A stretch of 64,000 nucleotides of DNA from Methanobacteriota archaeon (GTDB lineage Archaea > Methanobacteriota > Methanobacteria > Methanobacteriales > Methanobacteriaceae): contig JAEZKE010000047.1 of NCBI GenBank assembly GCA_023436175.1, positions 1 to 64,000 of the forward strand, given 5' to 3'. Numbering within the stretch: position 1 is the first letter of the stretch; each line of letters opens with the position of its first letter. A program made the translations under genes and the position numbers. The notes under the pieces were generated by a model. The model saw only the letters and a program-made list of their open reading frames with translations. It made no database searches and was not told the origin of the DNA. Positions 8,004-16,331 of this stretch are shown piece after piece.

Positions 8004-9377
8004 ATGACAAATCAACTAGATCTCGATTTATTTGGAGGAATACTCAATAAAATAGAAAATAAAGTAGATTATGCTGACATAAGGGTCAGTGACAGTCAAA
8101 ATACAGCCATTACTATGAAGGATGGTAAGATTCAAGAGATAAGATCAGGATCTGATTTTGGAACTGTTATCCGAGTTTTGAAAAATGGAGCATGGGGTTC
8201 TGCATTTACCACTGAGCTTTCAAAAATGGATGAAGTTGTAGAAACTGCCCTTAAACTTGTAAAATCATTAAAAAGTGATGTAGAACTTGCTGATGTTGAG
8301 TCAAAGGTTGATAATGTCAAATCAAAGGCTAAAATAAAACCTTCTCATGTATCCATCGAGGAAAAAAAGGACTTGATGAATGAAGTTAATCATGCTGCAA
8401 CCATTGAAAAAATAGTTAGTACTACTGTAAGTTATGTTGATGCAGAAGGAAAAAGTTTATTTTTAAACACGGAAGGTACTTCAATCACAAATGAAGAATC
8501 AAGAGTAGCAGTATTCTTAAATGCTGTTGCATCAGAAGAAAATATGATTCAGTTTGGACATGGAAGCATTGGGGGAGCACGTGGATTTGAAGTACTTCAA
8601 AAACAGGACATAGAAAAATTCGGGAGGAAAGCAGCGGATAAAGCTGTAAGGCTTTTAAATGCAAATAAGCCGCCTTCTGGAAAGTTTCCTGTGATACTTG
8701 ACTGTGAGCTTACAGGTGTATTTATACATGAAGCTGTAGGACACGCTTCCGAAGCTGATCTTATTTTACAAAATGATTCGATCCTTAAAGGTAAAATGGG
8801 GACTCAGATTGGATCAGAATTGGTTACAATAATAGATGACGCCAGTATGGATGCATTTGGTTATTATCCATACGACGCTGAAGGTGTAAAAACCAGCGAA
8901 AATGTGCTGGTTGAAAATGGAAAACTTGTATCTTTGTTAAGCTCCAGAGAAACTGCGGCAAAACTTGGAATTTCATCATCCGGAAATGCAAGATCTAGAG
9001 TAGGTGACCAGCCAATTGTTAGAATGAGTAATACCTATCTTAAACCTGGCAATATGCAGTTTGATGAGTTAATTGAAGATATGGCTAATGGAATTTATCT
9101 TAAAGGCTCCAGGGGAGGACAGGTAGATACAGGAAAAGGAATTTTCCAATTTAACGCCGCCGAGTCTTTTATGATAGAAAATGGGGAAGTAAAAGATCCA
9201 CTTCGAGATGTATCTTTATCTGGAAACATTCTTGAGATTCTCAATAAAGTGGATGGTGTTGGAAGAGACTTTAAACTGAGCATCGGGTTCTGTGGAAAAG
9301 GAGGCCAAACTGCACCAGTCGGAGATGGAGGGCCTCATGTAAGAGTCAGCGAAGCGACTGTAGGGGGAGCGATGTAA
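8004..9377 (+). CDS. tldD: TldD/PmbA family metalloprotease, TldD type
   Basis: The 457-residue protein contains the TldD metal-binding signature HEAVGH (HExxxH) within GVFIHEAVGHASEAD, near residue 248. It also has the family's glycine-rich C-terminal strands (GFCGKGGQTAPVGDGGPHVRVSEATVGG). In bacteria TldD works with TldE as a heterodimer that degrades unfolded peptides, so a PmbA/TldE partner gene would be expected elsewhere. GGGAGATATA precedes the ATG. An AMMECR1-family gene follows after 36 bp on the same strand, probably in one transcript. Confidence 0.93.
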   Translation: MTNQLDLDLFGGILNKIENKVDYADIRVSDSQNTAITMKDGKIQEIRSGSDFGTVIRVLKNGAWGSAFTTELSKMDEVVETALKLVKSLKSDVELADVESKVDNVKSKAKIKPSHVSIEEKKDLMNEVNHAATIEKIVSTTVSYVDAEGKSLFLNTEGTSITNEESRVAVFLNAVASEENMIQFGHGSIGGARGFEVLQKQDIEKFGRKAADKAVRLLNANKPPSGKFPVILDCELTGVFIHEAVGHASEADLILQNDSILKGKMGTQIGSELVTIIDDASMDAFGYYPYDAEGVKTSENVLVENGKLVSLLSSRETAAKLGISSSGNARSRVGDQPIVRMSNTYLKPGNMQFDELIEDMANGIYLKGSRGGQVDTGKGIFQFNAAESFMIENGEVKDPLRDVSLSGNILEILNKVDGVGRDFKLSIGFCGKGGQTAPVGDGGPHVRVSEATVGGAM

Positions 9378-9413
9378 TTTTCCATTTATTTTTTATTTAA
9401 AGGGGGTAAATTA

Positions 9414-9974
9414 ATGGTATCTGAAGAAGAAGGAAAATTTTTGGTAAAACTTGCAAAGGAATCCATAAAAAATTATATAGTCCGTAGAAAAATTATGGAT
9501 GTGCCTCAAGATGTTCCTGATACCCTAAAAGAAGATATGGGTGCATTTGTAACTTTAAATAAGAATGGAATGCTCAGGGGATGTATAGGTTACTCAGAGC
9601 CAGTTAAACCACTTGTAAATGCTGTAATTGACGTTGCTATATCTGCTGCAGTAAATGATCCTCGTTTTCCAGCGGTAAGTCTTGATGAAATAGATGATCT
9701 TGAAATTGAAGTGAGCGTGCTTACAAAACCTGAGATCATAGAAGTTGAAAAGCCTGAAGAATATCTGAATAAAATTGAAATAGGTAAAGACGGTCTTATT
9801 ATAGAAAGAGGCCCATACAAAGGATTGTTACTCCCTCAAGTTGCTGTGGAATGGGGATGGAATGTGGAAGAATTTTTATACAATACCTGTACAAAAGCAG
9901 GGCTTACTGCAGACTGCTGGCTCTATAATGATGTGAAGATATATAAATTCCATTCAGAAATTTTCCATGAATAA
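9414..9974 (+). CDS. AMMECR1 domain protein
   Basis: The 186-residue protein covers one AMMECR1 domain. It has the hallmark MLRGCIGYSEPVKPL near residues 43-57, then AISAAVNDPRFPAVSLDEIDDLEIEVSVLTKPE (partly quoted here) and LLLPQVAVEWGW. The molecular function of the family is not settled; the conserved LRGCIG strand lies in a cleft that may bind a ligand. The ribosome-binding site AAAGGGGGT lies about 7 nt upstream. It is probably cotranscribed with tldD, and this neighbourhood may point to a shared role in peptide or protein handling. Confidence 0.92.
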   Translation: MVSEEEGKFLVKLAKESIKNYIVRRKIMDVPQDVPDTLKEDMGAFVTLNKNGMLRGCIGYSEPVKPLVNAVIDVAISAAVNDPRFPAVSLDEIDDLEIEVSVLTKPEIIEVEKPEEYLNKIEIGKDGLIIERGPYKGLLLPQVAVEWGWNVEEFLYNTCTKAGLTADCWLYNDVKIYKFHSEIFHE

Positions 9975-10105
9975 ATTAATTGGAAGCATTCACTCTAATT
10001 TTTTTTATCAGATACGCTATTTGAAATCTATCAAAATTTTTCTAATTTACCAAAAGATCTTTCTCTATCCATTTTAACATTACTAAAATAAAATAGATTT
10101 GCAAT

Positions 10106-10540
10106 CTAAAGATTTGGCGGACAGTTCTCTGCTTTTAGTTCTTTATATAAATGAAGTATATCATCTTCTGCTTCTTCACTTAAAACCTCTGATGCTTTAT
10201 CAAAAAGTCCGTTTTCTTTTTCTTCATCGTCCATGTGGTGAACTACAAGATCATTAAGCCGTTCTAAACTAGATTTCCATTCACGGTCATCTTCACTCAT
10301 ATTATCCATTCTTGCCATCGTCCTAAAGGCTTCTTCATGTTCTCTTTTATTTTCGCTTACCATATCTTCATCGATAAAGTCCATTGCAGGGTAGAGAAAT
10401 TGTTCTTCACCAAGCAGATGAGCTTCAAGTTCTTTCCTGACTTCGGGATACTTTGAGTTATCTCTTAAGGTCTCTTTAAATAAGTCTTTAACATGCTCAT
10501 GATCTTCCTTAAAAACTCTGTAAACATCTCCTTTTGTCAA
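10106..10540 (-). CDS. Hemerythrin HHE-domain protein
   Basis: The 144-residue four-helix protein has spaced His/Glu residues that would hold a di-iron site: EDHEHVKDLF, LEAHLLGEEQFLYP, NKREHEEAF and VVHHMDDEEKENGLF. HHE proteins bind O2, NO or iron and often act in oxidative or nitrosative stress. The protein is strongly acidic. The upstream sequence AGGAGGTATTTAATT lies just before the minus-strand ATG. The gene stands alone and converges with the tldD-AMMECR1 pair. Confidence 0.85.
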   Translation of the reverse strand: MTKGDVYRVFKEDHEHVKDLFKETLRDNSKYPEVRKELEAHLLGEEQFLYPAMDFIDEDMVSENKREHEEAFRTMARMDNMSEDDREWKSSLERLNDLVVHHMDDEEKENGLFDKASEVLSEEAEDDILHLYKELKAENCPPNL

Positions 10541-10913
10541 TTAAATACCTCCTGTGTTTAATCTTATTATGTTTCTGTGAGTTAATAAATTTATTTAAAT
10601 TTTTAATAAAAGTAAATTGATTTCATATATTAATTGAAACTAAAATTTAAGGAGATTTTAAGATTCTGTGAGTTTTGATAAATCCTTTTTTAAAAATAAA
10701 TAAATACTTATTTAAAGCTACAACTTTATATACCTCAAATATATATCTAAATTTGAAAAAAAGTGATTTATGAATAAATACTTGTTTTATGAAATTCAAT
10801 ATCATACTATGAAAATACAGAAATCTTAATAAGAGATTTCAAATCCATTAAAATATTGATTTTATCATACTTTTCATAATAATCGAATTAATTAAAGGAA
10901 TTGAAGTGATTAA
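10541..10913. other. Intergenic region between divergent hemerythrin and NOG1 genes
   Basis: No gene is seen in these 373 bp. The region is very AT-rich, with a TATA-like CTTTATATA at 10724-10732. It must contain the promoters of both flanking genes. Confidence 0.4.
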
Positions 10914-11915
10914 ATGTTTATACCAACAGTACCAACGCCTGATGAAATTTTAGATAAAAGCTTCAGCAGGGCAAAAAAAGCAGCAGATAAAGTAAGGACA
11001 TCTAAAGTTCCCCGTTATCAAATGGCGAAAAGAACAGAAGAGGCGAGAATTAAAACAGCCTGCCAAGTTACAAATGATACTCTTAATAATTTACTCAACA
11101 AGACACCAAAGGTAGAACAAATGCATATGTTTTATCAGGATTATATTGATGTTATGGTGGGTGTAGACCAACTTAAAAAGTCTCTTGGAGCACTTAAATG
11201 GGCAACAGGCATTATATCTAAGATTCAAAATGAATATACTTTTAAAGTTAGAAGATCAAGGCCTGAAAACGCGGCAAATATTAGAAAAGCTGCATTTGGG
11301 AGAATTGCATCTGTAGCGCGCCAAATAAAGGATGAACTCGACTTTTTAGACTTTGTAAAAGGAAAACTTCGAAATATGCCCACTATAGATTTTGAAGCAT
11401 TTACCTTAGTTATAGCAGGATTTCCAAATGTTGGAAAATCCACACTGCTCCGCCAGATCACCCCTGCCGAGCCAAAGGTTGCAGATTATCCTTTTACAAC
11501 CCATGGAATTCAAATAGGGCACTTTGAGAAAAGATGGAAAAAATACCAGATAATAGATACGCCAGGACTCCTTGATAGGCCTATAATGGACATGAACAAC
11601 ATTGAGCTTCGTGCTATGGTGGCATTAGAACATTTAGCCGATGTCATTTTATATATTTTCGATGCATCTGAAACATCTGGTTATCCTCTTGACGCACAGA
11701 TGAGATTATATGAAGAAATAAAACATGTTTTTGACACTCCAATTATAAGTGTTTTTAACAAAATGGATTTAGTAGAAAATAATAAGTATTTGGAAGAATA
11801 TATTAGTAAACTGAATGAACCTCAAATGATTTCAGCATCAAAAGGTTCTGGCGTGGATTTAATAATTAAGGAGCTGGAGGGATTTAATGGTGGAAAAAAA
11901 GGAAATAAAGACTAA
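10914..11915 (+). CDS. NOG1 family GTPase (ribosome biogenesis)
   Basis: The 333-residue protein has the Obg-related G domain of NOG1. It shows the P-loop GFPNVGKST near residue 169, the switch region YPFTTHGIQIGHF, G3 DTPGLLDRP and G4 NKMD, and an N-terminal helical bundle (about 1-155). NOG1 acts in assembly of the large ribosomal subunit in archaea and eukaryotes. The 3' end overlaps the next gene, an Hsp20, by 29 bp in another frame, so the two are on one transcript and translation is probably coupled. Confidence 0.93.
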   Translation: MFIPTVPTPDEILDKSFSRAKKAADKVRTSKVPRYQMAKRTEEARIKTACQVTNDTLNNLLNKTPKVEQMHMFYQDYIDVMVGVDQLKKSLGALKWATGIISKIQNEYTFKVRRSRPENAANIRKAAFGRIASVARQIKDELDFLDFVKGKLRNMPTIDFEAFTLVIAGFPNVGKSTLLRQITPAEPKVADYPFTTHGIQIGHFEKRWKKYQIIDTPGLLDRPIMDMNNIELRAMVALEHLADVILYIFDASETSGYPLDAQMRLYEEIKHVFDTPIISVFNKMDLVENNKYLEEYISKLNEPQMISASKGSGVDLIIKELEGFNGGKKGNKD

Positions 11916-12522
11916 AAAAGAGTTAGAAATGGAAAAAGCTGAAAAAAAAGTTCCAGTATCAAAAACAGAATCAACTGAACCTGAAATAGTAGAAGAAGTT
12001 AAAGTAGAAAAAGTAGAAAAACTTCCAGATGAACCGGAAACAGAAACCGAACCGGAAACAGAAAGAAGATCTGAATGGGAAACTAGAGCAGAAAGAGGAA
12101 GAAGTGCTGCACAGAAGTTTTTTGATGATATGATAGGTACATTCCGTGAAAGAGGAGGAGACTTTGAAAAAGCTTTATCTGAATATACAGCATCAGCTCC
12201 AAGTAAACTAATGACAGATGTAATAGAAACTGACGGTAATATCATAGTCAAAGCAGATCTTCCAGGAGTTAAAAAAGAGGATATAGTCATTGACTTAACA
12301 GATGATTCCATAGAAATCTTTGCAAAATTTGAAGAGGAAACCGAAGAAGAAGGTAAAAACTTCATCAAAAAAGAAAGGAGATATGGTGAAGCGAGAAGAT
12401 CTTTAATATTGCCAGAAGCAGTCAAGGTCAAAGAAGTATCAGCTAAGTTTGATAACGGTGTTTTAACAGTAACACTTCCTAAACTAGAGGAAAAGAAGAG
12501 ATTTCAGGTAAAAGTTGATTAA
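11887..12522 (+). CDS. Hsp20/alpha-crystallin chaperone with long charged N-terminus
   Basis: The 211-residue protein consists of a Lys/Glu/Pro-rich N-terminal arm (about 1-75, repeated EPETE-like units), a linker and an alpha-crystallin domain (about 110-205). The domain shows IIVKADLPGVKKEDIVIDL and DNGVLTVTLPK. Small heat-shock proteins hold unfolded proteins in an ATP-independent way. The C-terminal I-x-I motif that usually stabilises oligomers is not evident; the end reads RFQVKVD. GGAGGGATTTA, inside the NOG1 gene, provides the ribosome-binding site. A second Hsp20 gene follows 131 bp later. The acidic-basic arm is unusual for this small family. Confidence 0.9.
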   Translation: MVEKKEIKTKKELEMEKAEKKVPVSKTESTEPEIVEEVKVEKVEKLPDEPETETEPETERRSEWETRAERGRSAAQKFFDDMIGTFRERGGDFEKALSEYTASAPSKLMTDVIETDGNIIVKADLPGVKKEDIVIDLTDDSIEIFAKFEEETEEEGKNFIKKERRYGEARRSLILPEAVKVKEVSAKFDNGVLTVTLPKLEEKKRFQVKVD

Positions 12523-12653
12523 TATGCCTGTAATTTCATTTTGAAATTTTTACTTTATTTTAAAAAATGATCCTAAATTCATGATAGATCAAATCATTTA
12601 TTTTTAAAGTTATTTGATAAAATTTATGTTCATAATTGAGTTAATGGAGAGAT

Positions 12654-13085
12654 ATGATGAATGGGAGAAGGAAAACTTCAATTGATAAAATAATAGACGA
12701 TGCTATGGATTACATAAATGATGTAAGCGATGAAATTGAAAGATCCATCAGTAGTTATACCAGCGCTCCAGAAACAGATTTAATTGAAACATATGATAAT
12801 ATAATAGTCCATACAAATCTTCCAGGAGTAAAAAAAGAAGATATAACAATAGATTTAACGGATGAAAAACTTAAAATTAAAGTTTTAGGCTATGAAACAA
12901 CTCCCATGGAAGAAGGAGCTCAAGTAAAGGCAAAAGGAAGAAAACACGGCAGAATAAAAAGGGTTGTAAAACTCCCTGAAAAAGTTATTGTAGATAAAGC
13001 AGCTGCTAAACTTGAAAATGGCGTTTTAACAGTTACAATGCCTAAAGCAGAGAAAAAAGTAAGGCATGAAGTGCCAATTCAATAA
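12654..13085 (+). CDS. Hsp20/alpha-crystallin family small heat-shock protein
   Basis: The 143-residue protein has an alpha-crystallin domain at about 40-140 (IIVHTNLPGVKKEDITIDL and ENGVLTVTMPK) after a short helical N-terminus. It closely resembles the C-terminal part of the preceding Hsp20 (same LPGVKKEDI-IDLTD core), so the pair probably arose by tandem duplication. GGAGAGAT directly precedes two consecutive ATG codons at 12654 and 12657; either could be used. The 131-bp gap upstream may hold its own promoter. Confidence 0.92.
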   Translation: MMNGRRKTSIDKIIDDAMDYINDVSDEIERSISSYTSAPETDLIETYDNIIVHTNLPGVKKEDITIDLTDEKLKIKVLGYETTPMEEGAQVKAKGRKHGRIKRVVKLPEKVIVDKAAAKLENGVLTVTMPKAEKKVRHEVPIQ

Positions 13086-13245
13086 TTTTCTCTTTTTATA
13101 TTACTGGAAAATAGTGACAGTTTATTTTTTGTTTAATTGAATTATTAATGTTTTTAAACCAGCTTTAGTGTAGTGTTAAGGATACTAAGATATTGGCCAA
13201 TTAAATACAAAAAAAGTTTATTTTAAAAATAATTAAAGATGGGAA

Positions 13246-14268
13246 TTAGTATCTAACTTTCCCAATATGTCTTGTGGCCCCTGGATCTTCGCCATTAAAG
13301 TGTGCAAGATAATAAATAAACCATTCAAGAGGAATTACAAGGGAAAAAGGCGACATCAAAGGGTGCATATCTGAATAATCTTTCATATTATAAACAAGGG
13401 ATTTGGTTCCTAATTTTTCACAAAATTCAATTGACCGATTGGTCATTTCGTCTCCAGGATAATCCGCGTTTAAAAACACAATGGGAATATCTTTTTCGGC
13501 ACGTTCAATTAGTCCATGTCTAAATTCTCCAGAATACAGAGGACAAGCATGTTTTAAGGCTCCTTCCATGAACATGGTCAATGCAAGTTTGTATGCAAGT
13601 CCATAGTTTGGCCCACTTCCCATACAGTAGAATATATTATCATCTTTGAATTTTAGAGCTACTTCTTTACCTTCACTTTCTGTTTTTTTAACAAGGTTTT
13701 CAGTTACAGATGGAAGTTTTTCGATATTTTCTAAAACTTCTTTCTTTACCTTTTGTGCAGTGTCATCATTTGATTCGTTCATGCTGAATAAAATTTCATA
13801 CAGACTCATAAGCTGAGTTACATAAGTTTTGGTTCCAAGTATTGCACTTTCTCGTTCACCTCTTGTAACTATAGTGTCATCAGCTTCTTTAATCATTGTA
13901 CACTGGCCTTCATTGGTTATTGCCACAGTGTAAATATCTTTTTGCTGCGCTCTTCTAAGGGCAGAAACAGTATCTGCAGTTTCTCCTGATTGGGAAGTTA
14001 AAAGAGCTCCCGCATTCTCATTTTCAATTTTCTTATTGTAAAAAAATTCATATCCCGTGTAAACTTCTATGTTTTTATCTGATATGAAATCAAGTGCGCT
14101 TTTTGCAGAATAGCATGTTGAAAGTGAACTACCACATCCTAAAAGATATATTTTATCAAATTCTTCAAATTTTTCTGCAATTTCTTTCATGTGTGATTTT
14201 TCTTCTCTTAAAGTATCTTTCAGGGATTTCGGCTGCTCTAAGATTTCATCATACATCTTATACTTCAT
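13246..14268 (-). CDS. SIS-domain sugar isomerase/deaminase (GlmS isomerase-like, no glutaminase domain)
   Basis: The 340-residue protein contains two SIS domains. The first includes IYLLGCGSSLSTCYSAK and LLTSQSGETADTVSALRRA (phosphosugar-binding Ser cluster). The second includes YCMGSGPNYGLAYKLALTMFMEGA and SGEFRHGLIE. It matches the isomerase half of glucosamine-6-phosphate synthase and the related AgaS/FrlB deglycases, but it lacks the N-terminal Cys amidotransferase domain. It therefore may use ammonia, act as a deaminase, or work on another amino-sugar phosphate. It precedes no obvious partner; the ThiN-HIT gene lies upstream on the same strand, 214 bp away. Confidence 0.85.
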   Translation of the reverse strand: MKYKMYDEILEQPKSLKDTLREEKSHMKEIAEKFEEFDKIYLLGCGSSLSTCYSAKSALDFISDKNIEVYTGYEFFYNKKIENENAGALLTSQSGETADTVSALRRAQQKDIYTVAITNEGQCTMIKEADDTIVTRGERESAILGTKTYVTQLMSLYEILFSMNESNDDTAQKVKKEVLENIEKLPSVTENLVKKTESEGKEVALKFKDDNIFYCMGSGPNYGLAYKLALTMFMEGALKHACPLYSGEFRHGLIERAEKDIPIVFLNADYPGDEMTNRSIEFCEKLGTKSLVYNMKDYSDMHPLMSPFSLVIPLEWFIYYLAHFNGEDPGATRHIGKVRY

Positions 14269-14279
14269 TTATTTTCCCT

Positions 14280-14335
14280 CAAAATTTTTTCAAAATTTTG
14301 GGTTCAGAAAATCTCAATCTTAAATTGAGATTTTC
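14280..14335. repeat. Two adjacent perfect hairpins (array B)
   Basis: The first hairpin, 14280-14300, has 9-bp arms CAAAATTTT around TTC. The second, 14307-14335, has 12-bp arms GAAAATCTCAAT around CTTAA. They are 6 bp apart and lie just upstream of the SIS gene start, in the spacer after the ThiN-HIT gene. The first is preceded by CCCTC, as in other clusters. Confidence 0.75.
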
Positions 14336-14482
14336 TTCAACCTCAATAATTTTCTATTTTTATGCCATAAGTTCCTTTTAAGATTTCAATTTAGTGTAAT
14401 CTTGATCAATTATTTGATTTTAAATTTCATGGATTCACTTTAATAATCTCAGAATTTTATAATATATATTACTTTACTTTAT

Positions 14483-15517
14483 TCACTTTAACATCTCAAT
14501 TTTTTCCATGTATTTAGCATAAGTTTCGTCTAAACTTTCTCTAATAATTCTGGTATTTGCAATTGTTCCTATAAAACTGGATTCAAATTTAAATCGAGGT
14601 ACAATGTGAACATGGATGTGTTGTATACGTTGCCCTGCTACTTCACCAAGGTTAATCCCGATATTTATGCCGTCTGGATTTATAACCTCTTTAATGAGTG
14701 ACGTTGCTTTTTTCACGGTATTAAATAAGCTTTTAAGAGCTTCTGGATTTAATTCACTCAAATCAGTGTAATGTTTTGTTGGAATAGCTAAGAGGTGTCC
14801 TCTTGTATATGGGGCTATGTTTAAAACCACCATATTTTCTCCATCATTGTAAAGTACGTGTCTTGAAACTTCTGGATCGTCTTTTGCCATTGCACAGAAT
14901 ATACATGATGTATCTGAACTTTTTGAATCTGATTTTTCGGCAGGAGGAGTAAAAATTACTTTATAACTTTCTTTAGTAGTGAAAAGTCTTGCGATGCACA
15001 CTGCCATTTTGGCAATATCTACTGCACTGGTACCAATTAAAGTAATTGAAGGTTCTTTTCCCCATGCTCCCCTGTGATATATAATATCTGGAATATCTCC
15101 AATTGTTTTAATGGCAGTTTCAACACCCCATGGAATTGTACCGCCTTCTACCTGTCTTACTTCTTCAGGTTCATCATTTCTATCATAAAATGAGACTTTA
15201 AGGCCCAATTTTTCGCAGATTTCAATTATTTTAGGGCTATACTTAATATTCATGGCACTTCTCTTTGTTGAATCATATTTCATCATACTTAATATTAATC
15301 GGGCCATGTGTGATGATACTCCGAACTCTGGATCCACGAAAGCTCTTGGCTTGCCATGTATAATTGTTATTCTTCCTGGAATTCCTGCCACGTCATTAAC
15401 ATCTTTTGCATTTTCTTTTGCCATTACAATATTACTTCGGACCTCTGGAATAAATGCAGCAAATTCTTCAGAGTTTTGTATAATTTCAACGGCTTTTTTC
15501 AGATTCTCTATTTCCAT
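14483..15517 (-). CDS. ThiN domain fused to a HIT-family nucleotide hydrolase domain
   Basis: The 344-residue protein has two parts. Residues about 1-190 match the archaeal ThiN domain, usually the thiamine-phosphate synthase module fused to ThiD. Signs are FGVSSHMARLILSMMKYD, RSAMNIKYSPKIIEIC, DRNDEPEEV and IIYHRGAWGKEPSITLIG. Residues about 205-340 are a HIT domain with the triad motif QRIQHIHVHIVPRF (H-x-H-x-H) and the Cys-rich start CIFCAM. HIT enzymes cleave nucleoside phosphoramidates or transfer nucleotides. A ThiN-HIT fusion has no function I can name. A link between thiamine-phosphate-like ligands and nucleotide cleavage is only inference. No thi genes are adjacent. Confidence 0.85.
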   Translation of the reverse strand: MEIENLKKAVEIIQNSEEFAAFIPEVRSNIVMAKENAKDVNDVAGIPGRITIIHGKPRAFVDPEFGVSSHMARLILSMMKYDSTKRSAMNIKYSPKIIEICEKLGLKVSFYDRNDEPEEVRQVEGGTIPWGVETAIKTIGDIPDIIYHRGAWGKEPSITLIGTSAVDIAKMAVCIARLFTTKESYKVIFTPPAEKSDSKSSDTSCIFCAMAKDDPEVSRHVLYNDGENMVVLNIAPYTRGHLLAIPTKHYTDLSELNPEALKSLFNTVKKATSLIKEVINPDGINIGINLGEVAGQRIQHIHVHIVPRFKFESSFIGTIANTRIIRESLDETYAKYMEKIEMLK

Positions 15518-15739
15518 AACTAGTTACTATATATGTAATTAGATATAAGGATTAGGATTAAAACAAGAGAGGGTACTATCTATTCTAATGAACTACTTTA
15601 ATAAAAAGGTGTTTTCACATTTTTTTCATACTTAAATGGGCAAGTAAAAAAACAGCAAATATCACTTTAAATTCTTTTTTAAGATCTAATAATCATTTAT
15701 TCATTTTTAAACATTCAAACATGTAATATATGGTGCGTT

Positions 15740-15871
15740 ACAATAAAATATTGTGATATCACCCGAAAATCAAAGTTTTTCTTTAATTTTCGATGTTTGG
15801 GGAACCACGTTCTTCAACCGCAAAAAACGAAGGTTTTTTTGCATGTTTGCAAAGCATTTGGTTTTGCAAAC
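15740..15871. repeat. Hairpin cluster (array C) in a 814-bp intergenic region
   Basis: Four dyads lie here. ACAATA-AAA-TATTGT is at 15740-15754. A 12-bp stem with one mismatch is at 15764-15792. An 8-bp stem GCAAAAAA/TTTTTTGC is at 15820-15842, and a 9-bp stem GTTTGCAAA/TTTGCAAAC is at 15845-15871. They are followed by CCCTCAAAAA and TTTTGAGACC, the flank words of the other arrays. Short frames across it (15793-16015) are products of the repeat and not genes. The rest of 15518-16331 is AT-rich and leads into the long 5' region of the next gene; ATGGTGCGTTA at about 15730-15740 also occurs at about 19052, upstream of the paralogue. Confidence 0.65.
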
Positions 15872-16331
15872 AGAAAAAATCCCTCAAAAATGTTATGCTT
15901 TTTTTCTATATCCTTGGTTTTGAGACCCGTGAAACGAAGGTTCTTCCAAAAGAAAATGCTTCATATTTTCTTTATCTTGGTAGTTGAGTGCAGTAAAAAC
16001 TCCATTTTTGTGTAGGATTTAATATTTTGGTATCTATTTTAAATAAATAATTAATAATTATATCTAAGTAATATTTTACTAATTAAACTGTTTTTAAATT
16101 AATTCTGCACAAACTTGGAGTTGTTACTTGTGAAATCAGGTTATTATAAATATAACATCTAATTTTAATTCCCTTTTAGAGAGCTTTAAATGCAAAAATA
16201 AGTACTACGGACGTACCACTCGAAATTTTAAATCAAAAGTTTTATATGTCCAAAAGAACAACCATTTAATTGTCAATAACTCCAAATCGGTGTTGATCTG
16301 ACATCTGGAAAAAACTGGGAGGCAATATAAA

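Noticed and set aside
15793..16015. Two overlapping plus-strand frames of 64 and 72 codons
   Set aside because: They run through the hairpins of array C; the sequence is explained by repeat structure and neither has a ribosome-binding site.
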